Assembly (NCBI RefSeq): GCF_002835825.1 | Contig: NZ_PIZH01000129.1 | Span: 1 to 5,611, forward strand | Direction of reading: 5' to 3' | Origin: Methanoregula sp. | Lineage (GTDB): Archaea; Halobacteriota; Methanomicrobia; Methanomicrobiales; Methanospirillaceae | DNA length: 5,611 bases | Shown: positions 1-5,308 of the stretch, piece after piece | Layout: each line of letters starts with the position of its first letter | Numbering within the stretch: position 1 is the stretch's first letter | Position numbers and translations under genes: made by a program | Notes under the pieces: model-generated | Databases searched by the model: none | Told to the model about the DNA's origin: nothing | What the model saw: only the letters and a program-made list of their open reading frames with translations

Positions 1-109
1 ACATACCCGGCGGGCGCCGGGCGACACATGTGTTCGGTGGCAGGGCGGGTGCGGGGGAGGATGCGCACAATGTCCCTTAATACACGAGGGATAAACACAC
101 TTTGGTCAG
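1..109 (+). other. GC-rich region upstream of the PHP gene, possibly the end of an upstream gene
   Basis: No gene can be assigned with confidence. All three + frames stay open from the window edge, to stops at 78-80, 92-94 and 136-138. The frame ending at 78-80 has the most gene-like base periodicity (G/C-rich first and third positions), so it could be the tail of an upstream + strand gene. The frame ending at 92-94 would give a cysteine-rich tail but has an unusually G/C-rich second codon position. The stretch also holds a short GC hairpin (CCCGGC at 6-11 and GCCGGG at 16-21, 4-base loop) and a perfect 10-bp palindrome, ACACATGTGT, at 24-33. Whether it is coding or regulatory cannot be settled from the window. 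Confidence 0.3.
76..84 (+). promoter_or_regulatory. Possible TATA box for the PHP-truA unit
   Basis: CTTAATACA is an AT-rich island in GC-rich DNA. It is centred near 80, about 30 bases before the ATG at 110. Archaeal transcription usually starts about 25 bases downstream of the TATA centre, which would place it near 105-110 and give a leaderless or nearly leaderless mRNA. That fits the lack of a ribosome binding site close to this ATG: the only purine run, GAGGG at 86-90, is about 19 bases away. The match to the archaeal consensus is weak. Confidence 0.3.
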
Positions 110-787
110 ATGCTTGCCTGCGGTCTGCACGTGCATAACAGTGATTCCTGGGACGGGGAGAGCAGTGTCGGGGAGATCCTCCGGCAGGCCGGAGCAGAGG
201 GGCTCGACGCGATTGCCATCACGGACCATGACACCGTCGAAGGAGCGAAGAAAGCCCTCACGATCCCGTCTTCCGTCCTTGTTATTCCCGGTATTGAGGT
301 GTCCACAAAACAGGGCCATCTCCTTGTACTGGGAGTCACCGAGCCGATACCAGCAGGGCTTGATGTCGTGGCAACGGTGCGGATTGCACGGGAGATGAAC
401 GCCCTTGCCATCCTCCCCCACCCCTACCATGTCTGGCGGCACGGAGTTGCCCGCAGGAAGAAAGTGGGGATGAATGTTGTCGATGCCGTAGAGGTTTTCA
501 ACAGCCGGTATATCGTGGGCTCGGCAAATAAGAAGGCAGCAAGGATTGCAAAACGCCTTGGCAAGCCGTGTGTCGGCGGGAGCGATGCCCACAACGCAAA
601 GTTCGTCGGGTTCGGCCGGACCTATGTTGATGCGGAAAAGAATGTCCCGGCCATCCTCGATGCGATCCGGTCCGGAAGAGTATCCTATGGCGGCAGGAAG
701 ACGCCGCTGCGCACGTACACGCGCCAGTCGATCAACAACACATGGAGAAAGATCAAGCGGATCACCCGTCATTTCCAGCTCCGGTGA
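110..787 (+). CDS. PHP-domain metal-dependent phosphoesterase
   Basis: This is a 225-residue protein of the PHP (polymerase and histidinol phosphatase) superfamily, expected to be a cytosolic metal-dependent phosphoesterase. The metal-site motifs are all present in order: HVH at residues 7-9, D15, TDHD at 38-41, PGIE ending at E63, H70, LPHP with H104, and GGSDAH at 156-161. It resembles the YciV/TrpH group, which includes bacterial RNase AM and pAp phosphatases, but it is shorter than the roughly 290 residues usual for bacterial YciV. The C-terminus is basic (around 205-225) and could contact nucleic acid. The ATG at 110 is the only usable start after an in-frame stop at 92-94. Its last codons overlap the start of truA, so a role in RNA or nucleotide metabolism is suggested by context only. 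The natural substrate is unknown. Confidence 0.9.
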   Translation: MLACGLHVHNSDSWDGESSVGEILRQAGAEGLDAIAITDHDTVEGAKKALTIPSSVLVIPGIEVSTKQGHLLVLGVTEPIPAGLDVVATVRIAREMNALAILPHPYHVWRHGVARRKKVGMNVVDAVEVFNSRYIVGSANKKAARIAKRLGKPCVGGSDAHNAKFVGFGRTYVDAEKNVPAILDAIRSGRVSYGGRKTPLRTYTRQSINNTWRKIKRITRHFQLR

Positions 788-1581
788 GGCTTGCGTTCCG
801 GGTATCCTATCTCGGCAGCCGGTTCTTTGGATCGCAGATGCAGGTCTCCGAGCGGACTGTTGAGGGAGAGTTCGTTGCCGCCTGCGAGCGCCTGAGCCTG
901 TTCCCGGACTGGCGGGAAGCCGGCTTCCTGTTCGCCGGAAGGACCGACCGGGGCGTTCACGCGATCGGGCAGGTGGCAGCGTTCTCAACGGATGCGCCGG
1001 AGCGGGCAATTACCGCTCTCAACCTGCAGCTGCCTCCCGACTGCTGGTGCACGGCATATGCGGAGGTCCCCCCTGCGTTTCACCCGCGGTATGATGCAAA
1101 GAAACGCACATACCGGTATTTCTTTTCCAGCGCCCCGCCCCGCATTGAAGAAATGGCCCGGGCGGCGGCCCGGTTCATCGGGAACCACAACTTCTCCAGC
1201 TTTGCCCGGATGGACGGGAGGAGTCCGTTCCGGACAGTGTATTCCGCACAGGTCCTGGAGGAGGGTGGTTTTGTCTGCCTTGAGGTAACGGCAGAGAGTT
1301 TCCTCTGGCACCAGGTCCGCTGCATGGCAACTGCATTGCTCCGAATCGGTGAAGGGGAAGAGGAGGATCTCATTGACCGTCTCCTTACCGGGGAGCCGGA
1401 AAAAGCCCTCTCCCCTGCCCCGGCCGAAGGGCTTGTCCTGTGGGATACCGATTGTGGCATCTGCTGGAAGCCGATTATCGCGCGTGAGCGGAGTGCCCGG
1501 TTTATTAATGATCTTGTACGGCATCATTCCCTCATGGGAACTGTGTGCCAGACATTGCAGCAGGGGCTTCCCCCTTCCTGA
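784..1581 (+). CDS. truA: tRNA pseudouridine synthase A (TruA)
   Basis: TruA converts uridines in the tRNA anticodon arm (positions 38-40) to pseudouridine. The protein is 265 residues long from the GTG at 784. The catalytic aspartate is D55 in AGRTDRGVHA, followed by the FHPRYDAKKRTYRY segment (about 99-112), HNFSSFA (about 135-141), the FLWHQVRCM motif (about 173-181) and PAEGLVLWD near 213-221, all as expected for the family. I prefer GTG 784 because it overlaps the PHP stop codon (GTGA) and starts the protein directly at the conserved first strand (RLAFRVSYLG). An in-frame ATG at 742 would add 14 poorly conserved-looking residues and overlap the PHP gene by 46 bases. Neither start has a clear Shine-Dalgarno sequence, so expression probably relies on coupling to the PHP gene. 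The stop lies 4 bases from the end of the convergent malic enzyme gene. Confidence 0.95.
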   Translation: MRLAFRVSYLGSRFFGSQMQVSERTVEGEFVAACERLSLFPDWREAGFLFAGRTDRGVHAIGQVAAFSTDAPERAITALNLQLPPDCWCTAYAEVPPAFHPRYDAKKRTYRYFFSSAPPRIEEMARAAARFIGNHNFSSFARMDGRSPFRTVYSAQVLEEGGFVCLEVTAESFLWHQVRCMATALLRIGEGEEEDLIDRLLTGEPEKALSPAPAEGLVLWDTDCGICWKPIIARERSARFINDLVRHHSLMGTVCQTLQQGLPPS

Positions 1582-1585
1582 CCAT

Positions 1586-2800
1586 TCAGCCGATATTCCG
1601 TGCAACCCCGCTCTTCACAGCGGCGTTCAGCACAGCCTCTGCTACGGCAGAGACAACGCGACGGTTCAGGATTTCCGGGAGAATCCGGTCATGGCGCGGG
1701 CGCCTGACGAAGTCCGCGATGGCATGGGCCGCTGCAACCTTCATCTCATCCGAGATCCGGGTTGCCCGGGCATCGAGAGCACCCCGGAAGATCCCGGGAA
1801 ATGCAAGCGCATAATTGATCTGGTTGGGATAATCGTTCCGGCCGGTTCCTACGATTGCTGCGCCTGCCTGGAGTGCGTCCCCGGGAAGGATCTCCGGTGT
1901 AGGATGGGCAAGAGCAAAGATGATCGGGTCCTTGTTCATGGAGCGGATCATGGACGGGGTGATGATCCCGGGCACGGAGACGCCGATACCGACATCGGCC
2001 CCTTTCAGGGCATCGGCAAGCGAGCCGGTCCTGCCCGTCTTGTTGGTCTCCTCGCTGATGATGAACTTGTACTTGTTCGCGTACAGGCCGTCACGGTGCC
2101 GGTGGATGATCCCGTTCCTGTCGCAGACAATGATGTCATTGACGCTGCTGCAGAGGTCGGGGTTGTAACCAATGCACTTGAGTATACGGGTTATGGCATA
2201 TCCCGCCGCCCCGGCCCCGGAGACGACGATGTTCAAATCCTCGAACTTCTTGTTTGTCACTTTACAGGCGTTGATGAGTGCAGCGAGGACAACCACTGCG
2301 GTACCGTGCTGGTCGTCATGCATCACCGGGATGCCGATATCCTGCAATGATTCTTCGAGCTCGAAACACCGGGGTGCCGCAATATCCTCGAGTGCGATCC
2401 CGCCAAAGACCGGGGCGATATTCCTGATGTCATCGGCAAATTCGAGATGGTAGCGCTCGAAACAGAGGGGAAAGGCATCGATCCCCGCGAGTTTTTTGAA
2501 GAGGAGTGCCTTTCCCTCCATAACGGGGATTGCCGCATACCCCCCGATGTTCCCGAGCGAGAGGACCCGGGAGCCGTCGGTCACAATGGCGATGGTATTG
2601 CCTTTGAGCGTGTACTTGTAGGCAAGGTCCTTGTCCTTATGGATCTCCCGGCAGACCTCTGCCACACCTGGGGTGTAAGCAAGAGAAAGGTCCCTCCGGT
2701 TCTTTACCGGAACTTTCGAATAGACCTCTATCTTGCCCTTATGCTTCCTGTGGAGTTCAAGGGATTCCGTGTAAATGTCTGCCTTTTTTGCCCGTTTCAT
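1586..2800 (-). CDS. Malic enzyme (oxaloacetate-decarboxylating malate dehydrogenase), short archaeal/bacterial form
   Basis: The enzyme is predicted to oxidise and decarboxylate (S)-malate to pyruvate and CO2 with NAD or NADP, in the cytosol. It is 404 residues, the usual length of the short form lacking a phosphotransacetylase-like tail. Residues 1-150 hold the N-terminal domain: AYTPGVA with catalytic-type Y42, TDGSRVLSLGNIGG at 74-87, EGKALLF with K97, and LEDIAAPRCFE with metal ligands E138 and D139. HDDQHGTA (161-168) supplies another metal aspartate. The Rossmann NAD(P) domain has GAGAAG at 195-200 and ends in FPGIFRGALD (334-343). Several normally conserved positions differ: A136 where Asn is common (GGINLED), H299 in place of Asn in the NPTPE motif, N322 for Ser in GRSD, and Y330 for the second Asn of the NN pair. 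Cofactor preference and exact activity are therefore open. The gene lies 89 bases downstream of arsC on the same strand, without an obvious promoter of its own. Confidence 0.93.
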   Translation of the reverse strand: MKRAKKADIYTESLELHRKHKGKIEVYSKVPVKNRRDLSLAYTPGVAEVCREIHKDKDLAYKYTLKGNTIAIVTDGSRVLSLGNIGGYAAIPVMEGKALLFKKLAGIDAFPLCFERYHLEFADDIRNIAPVFGGIALEDIAAPRCFELEESLQDIGIPVMHDDQHGTAVVVLAALINACKVTNKKFEDLNIVVSGAGAAGYAITRILKCIGYNPDLCSSVNDIIVCDRNGIIHRHRDGLYANKYKFIISEETNKTGRTGSLADALKGADVGIGVSVPGIITPSMIRSMNKDPIIFALAHPTPEILPGDALQAGAAIVGTGRNDYPNQINYALAFPGIFRGALDARATRISDEMKVAAAHAIADFVRRPRHDRILPEILNRRVVSAVAEAVLNAAVKSGVARNIG

Positions 2801-2889
2801 CAGTACCGGTCCTACTTCAATGAAGGCAATGGCATTTCATCAATCTTGTTGTCGGGTCCTGAGTGTCGGGAGGTTCTGGTGCATCTTTG

Positions 2890-3306
2890 TCATGCCGGAC
2901 CAAACGTTACATCAATCCACGCTGCTATCTCTTCCCTGACCCGCCGGTAACCGTCAAGGGTCTCGTCCTCTGTTCCCAAGGTCAGGTGGGGATCGGCAAT
3001 TCCATGGTGCACTGTCTTTGCGGCATTCCGAACAATCGGGCACACCGCATGCGCATTGTCGCAGAGCGTGACAGCGAGATCGAACGGGATACCGGAAACG
3101 GCATCAAGGGTTTTTGACTGGTGATGCGAGATATCGATCCCGATCTCCTGCATCACCGTTATGGCCCGCGTGCTGACTCGTGACTGGCGTGTACCGGCAC
3201 TATGCGCATCAAAACGTGAACCATACCGGGCCCGGAGCAGCCCCTCTGCCATCTGGGAGCGGGCAGCGTTTGCCGTACAGATAAAGAGGACCTTTGTTTT
3301 GGCCAT
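2890..3306 (-). CDS. arsC: Arsenate reductase, thioredoxin-coupled ArsC (low-molecular-weight phosphatase fold)
   Basis: This cytosolic protein is predicted to reduce arsenate to arsenite by a three-cysteine relay. From the ATG at 3306 it is 138 residues long. Its P-loop is C10-TANAA-R16-S, followed by MAEG, as in the low-molecular-weight tyrosine phosphatase fold. VTLC gives C82, CP gives C89 and ADP gives D105. These numbers coincide with Cys10, Arg16, Cys82, Cys89 and Asp105 of the well-studied Staphylococcus plasmid ArsC, which argues for reductase rather than plain phosphatase activity and also supports this start. An ATG at 3321 would add five residues, but it sits beside a near-perfect Shine-Dalgarno sequence that serves the ATG at 3306. 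No arsenite pump or ArsR-type regulator is in the window. The gene is divergent from the YkgJ-family gene and upstream of the malic enzyme gene. Confidence 0.92.
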   Translation of the reverse strand: MAKTKVLFICTANAARSQMAEGLLRARYGSRFDAHSAGTRQSRVSTRAITVMQEIGIDISHHQSKTLDAVSGIPFDLAVTLCDNAHAVCPIVRNAAKTVHHGIADPHLTLGTEDETLDGYRRVREEIAAWIDVTFGPA

Positions 3307-3309
3307 GCG

Positions 3310-3318
3310 ATCATCTCC
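3310..3318 (-). promoter_or_regulatory. Strong ribosome binding site of arsC
   Basis: Read on the - strand this is GGAGATGAT, eight of nine bases identical to the ideal archaeal Shine-Dalgarno GGAGGTGAT, three bases before the ATG at 3306. It decides the arsC start in favour of 3306 over the ATG at 3321, which adjoins the site. Confidence 0.75.
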
Positions 3319-3377
3319 CATGGTACTATCCCTTGTTGAGTATGTGGTATGTCTGTATGCTGGTTGAAAAGCATTGG

Positions 3378-3397
3378 GCGGATTATAGCGGATTATC
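3378..3397. repeat. Tandem 10-bp direct repeat in the arsC/YkgJ divergent region
   Basis: GCGGATTAT occurs at 3378-3386 and again at 3388-3396. The start-to-start spacing is exactly 10 bases, about one helical turn, so both copies face the same side of the DNA. The AT-rich part (GATTATAG, 3381-3388) lies about 35 bases before the ATG at 3422 and could be the TATA element of that gene, so the repeat may be an operator overlapping a promoter. The repeat is seen directly; its role is inferred. Confidence 0.5.
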
Positions 3398-3421
3398 TGT
3401 CTTTATCAGTACAGCGGTCTT

Positions 3422-3961
3422 ATGAACGATTACCGTATGGCCAGATTCATCTGTGATTCCTGCGGGAAGTGCTGCTCCAGCTTTGGTTCCTTCATCACCA
3501 TAGAGCGCCAGCTGAATGACCGTGATTATTATTGCCGGTACTCTCTGACCCGCGACCTGTTTCCGGTACACGTAAATTGCGAATATGCGGACGAGGTTTC
3601 CGACCGGCACTTTGCTCAATCCGGAACGTCCGCAGCTCCTGGTAAAAAGCCATGCCCCTTCCTCTGCCGTAAACCCGGAGGCGATGGTTTTGATTGTGCC
3701 ATCTATGAGAGCCGGCTTCCCGTCTGCCGGGAATTCCGCTGCTACCGGATGTTCGTGTACGACAGGGAGAACACGCTTATCGGGAAGGTGATTGGTGCAG
3801 GGGAGATCAGTACCTCTGACGAAACGCTGGCTCGGCTCTGGAAGGAACAGATAGCTCTGCTTCCCCATGCACATCCGCCCGGGGGAAATAATCCCGCCTG
3901 GGTAAAAAAGGTCACCGCCATCCTCGCGGCACACGCGTTCCGCGGGGATGCAGTGGAATGA
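3422..3961 (+). CDS. YkgJ-family cysteine cluster protein (putative zinc/iron-chelating)
   Basis: This 179-residue soluble protein has the cysteine pattern of the YkgJ (CxxCxxCC) family, whose members are thought to bind zinc or an iron-sulfur centre. Function is not established. The N-terminal motif is C11-x2-C14-x2-C17-C18, followed by C38 and C53. A second cluster follows: CPFLC (78-82), C92 in the FDCAIY segment, then RLPVCREFRC with C102 and C107. That makes eleven cysteines, all in the first 107 residues. The C-terminal 70 residues look helical and carry no recognisable motif. No signal peptide or membrane segment is visible. The ATG at 3422 is used; an in-frame ATG at 3437 is possible because neither has a Shine-Dalgarno sequence. 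The gene is divergent from arsC and ends 18 bases from the convergent lipoprotein gene. Confidence 0.85.
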   Translation: MNDYRMARFICDSCGKCCSSFGSFITIERQLNDRDYYCRYSLTRDLFPVHVNCEYADEVSDRHFAQSGTSAAPGKKPCPFLCRKPGGDGFDCAIYESRLPVCREFRCYRMFVYDRENTLIGKVIGAGEISTSDETLARLWKEQIALLPHAHPPGGNNPAWVKKVTAILAAHAFRGDAVE

Positions 3962-3979
3962 TCTGGTGATCAGGTGGCC

Positions 3980-4444
3980 TTACTTCGTTGCAGTTGCCGT
4001 TGCGGTAGCGGTGGCTTCCGTTGTGGCGTTTGTTACCGCCGCAGTTGTGGCTGCTGCGGTGGGTGCGGTATAAGGCATGCAGCCCTCGCCGCGGAAGAGC
4101 GCCCACTCTTCGCAGGTGGTCCCGTTGGTGAAGGTGCACATGCCGTACTGGCCGCCGTCAGCAGCGGTCTTGATCTCGGTCTGGCCGCCAAGGCTTCCGC
4201 AGTTCACTGAGGCAGGATTTGCGATACCGGCAGTTGCTGCAGTTGTCTCAGCAACGGTTGTGCTGGTAGCAGCTGCAGAAGTTGCAGCTGCCGGGGTCTC
4301 TGCGGCGGAGGTTGCTACCGGTGCAACAGTAGTGGTTGTGGTCGTCACTGCGGTCGTTGTCTGGGGCTGGGTACAGCCCGCGATGAGCATGCCTGCGATG
4401 ATGCATGCACCAAGAAGTACAAAAATACCTGTTTTGGAAATCAT
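3980..4444 (-). CDS. Secreted lipoprotein with DUF333 domain and Thr/Ala-rich flanks
   Basis: This is a 154-residue predicted surface lipoprotein of unknown function. Residues 1-23 form a signal peptide with a hydrophobic core (IFVLLGACIIAGMLIAG) ending in the lipobox LIAG-C24, the likely lipidated cysteine. Residues 25-73 are a Thr/Ala-rich linker. Residues 74-122 match DUF333: IANPASVNC, then GG, GGQYGMC, and C111EEWALFRGEGC. C82, C103, C111 and C122 could form two disulfides outside the cell. Residues 126-154 are a second Thr/Ala stretch ending in alternating Ala-Thr. DUF333 also occurs in short bacterial lipoproteins such as E. coli YoaF and is sometimes labelled hemolysin-related, without good functional support. 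The gene has its own TATA box and a weak GGGG ribosome binding site (4452-4455), so it is probably expressed separately from trpBA. Confidence 0.87.
   Translation of the reverse strand: MISKTGIFVLLGACIIAGMLIAGCTQPQTTTAVTTTTTTVAPVATSAAETPAAATSAAATSTTVAETTAATAGIANPASVNCGSLGGQTEIKTAADGGQYGMCTFTNGTTCEEWALFRGEGCMPYTAPTAAATTAAVTNATTEATATATATATK
3983..4069 (-). repeat. Thr/Ala-rich C-terminal tail of the lipoprotein
   Basis: This stretch encodes residues 126-154, of which 24 of 29 are Ala or Thr, with strict Ala-Thr alternation from residue 144 to 153. The DNA shows imperfect 6-base periodicity. Such Thr-rich tails outside the archaeal cell are plausible O-glycosylation targets or wall-spanning spacers. 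This is low-complexity coding sequence, not a mobile repeat. Confidence 0.6.
4226..4372 (-). repeat. Thr/Ala-rich linker between lipobox and DUF333 domain
   Basis: This stretch encodes residues 25-73, about two thirds Ala or Thr, including a run of six threonines at 34-39. It follows the lipidated cysteine directly and would hold the DUF333 domain away from the membrane. Confidence 0.6.
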
Positions 4445-4473
4445 GATAATTCCCCGGTATAATTCGCGGGCGC

Positions 4474-4484
4474 GATATAAAAAG
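4474..4484 (-). promoter_or_regulatory. TATA box of the DUF333 lipoprotein gene
   Basis: On the - strand the sequence reads CTTTTTATATC, the best archaeal TATA-box match in the window. Its centre near 4479 predicts transcription starting about 25 bases downstream, near 4453, leaving a leader of roughly 10 bases. A GGGGAA run at 4455-4450 lies just before the ATG at 4444. Confidence 0.6.
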
Positions 4485-4488
4485 AGAG
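4479..4488 (-). terminator. T-tract after trpA, probable operon terminator
   Basis: The - strand reads CTCTCTTTTT starting about 28 bases after the trpA stop. Archaeal transcription commonly ends at oligo-T stretches without a hairpin. The same Ts are part of the lipoprotein TATA box, so termination and initiation signals share bases here. Confidence 0.4.
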
Positions 4489-4516
4489 TGTTTTAATGGC
4501 GCTATTTCCCGATTGC

Positions 4517-5308
4517 TCAACGGATTGCCTCTTTCATCTGTGCAACATAATCGTTGAGCTCTCGCTCCATTGATTCAGGGCTGCCAAGATTCCGTTCAAC
4601 AATACTGACAATCGCGCTGCCCACGATAACGCCATCAGCACCCGCTGCTGTGCAGGTCTTTGCATGTTCAGGCGATGAGATGCCAAACCCAAGGGCCAGC
4701 GGGAGGTCCGTGTGCTTTCGGACACGGCTGATAAGCTCAAGCGCGCCGGACGAAACCTGGTCCCGGACACCGGTCACTCCCAGCACAGCGACAAGATAGA
4801 GATATCCCCGCGCTTTTTCTACGATTTTGTCTATCCTCTCATCGGATGTCGTCTGGGTAACAAGGAAGATGGGGTCGATCCCGTAGCGTGAAGCCACCTC
4901 CGTTACCTCTTCTGACTCTTCCACCGGCATATCTGCGACAAGGATGCCGTCAACGCCGGCTTCATGCGCTTCGCGGTAAAACCGGTCAATGCCTCTTTTG
5001 TGGACAATGTTATAGTAGGTAAGGAAAACTATGGGGATATCAGTGTATTCCCGGACCGCCTTCACAAGCCTGAAGATGGTATCAGGATTCGTGCCGGCAG
5101 CCAGTGCCCGGTCATCAGCGCGCTGGATCACGGGGCCGTCAGCAACCGGGTCCGAGAACGGTACCCCGAATTCGAGGATGTCCGTCCCGCCTTCGATGAG
5201 GGCTTTTGCGACAAGGAGGGAGGTGGCTTCATCCGGATCTCCCGCAACAGTGAAGCCGATAAACGCAGTCTTCCCTCGCTTCTCAAACACTTTATCGATC
5301 CGGCTCAT
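4517..5308 (-). CDS. trpA: Tryptophan synthase alpha subunit
   Basis: TrpA cleaves indole-3-glycerol phosphate to indole and glyceraldehyde 3-phosphate. It passes indole to TrpB within the alpha2-beta2 complex in the cytosol. The protein is 263 residues, a normal length for this TIM barrel. The catalytic pair is E46 in [10 protein letters not shown] and D57 in ADGP (equivalent to Glu49 and Asp60 of the E. coli enzyme), and IQRADDRAL follows. Y171 precedes the flexible loop LGVTG (176-180), where the SRAG of enterobacteria is replaced by AVLG. The phosphate-binding segments GFGISSPEH (207-215) and VGSAIV (229-234) are intact. The start ATG overlaps the trpB stop (ATGA), which indicates translational coupling and equal subunit supply. 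It is the last trp gene of the operon, as a T-tract and an unrelated lipoprotein gene follow. Confidence 0.98.
   Translation of the reverse strand: MSRIDKVFEKRGKTAFIGFTVAGDPDEATSLLVAKALIEGGTDILEFGVPFSDPVADGPVIQRADDRALAAGTNPDTIFRLVKAVREYTDIPIVFLTYYNIVHKRGIDRFYREAHEAGVDGILVADMPVEESEEVTEVASRYGIDPIFLVTQTTSDERIDKIVEKARGYLYLVAVLGVTGVRDQVSSGALELISRVRKHTDLPLALGFGISSPEHAKTCTAAGADGVIVGSAIVSIVERNLGSPESMERELNDYVAQMKEAIR

Noticed and set aside
2..94. A cysteine-rich C-terminal tail (four Cys) in the + frame ending at 92-94
   Set aside because: Its second codon position is unusually G/C-rich, a competing frame ending at 78-80 looks more gene-like, and only about 30 codons are visible, so no gene is called.
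77..1009. A long - strand reading frame (about 310 codons) opposite the PHP and truA genes
   Set aside because: It runs antisense through two genes with complete catalytic motifs, its product is rich in Arg and Pro with no family features, and it spans their overlap. It is explained by high GC and codon bias.
1349..2350. A long + strand reading frame (about 333 codons) opposite the malic enzyme and the end of truA
   Set aside because: It mirrors the malic enzyme codons, has no recognisable domain, and begins inside truA in another frame.
3319..3321. ATG at 3321 as the arsC start
   Set aside because: The bases right after it form the Shine-Dalgarno sequence for the ATG at 3306, and numbering from 3306 matches the known ArsC catalytic positions.
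3959..3972. Small inverted repeat TGATC-TGGT-GATCA at the end of the YkgJ gene
   Set aside because: A 5-bp stem with no following T-tract is too weak to call a terminator and can arise by chance.
4077..4496. A + strand frame rich in Val and Ala opposite the lipoprotein gene
   Set aside because: It is the mirror of the Thr/Ala-rich coding stretch; the - strand has a signal peptide, lipobox, DUF333 domain and promoter.
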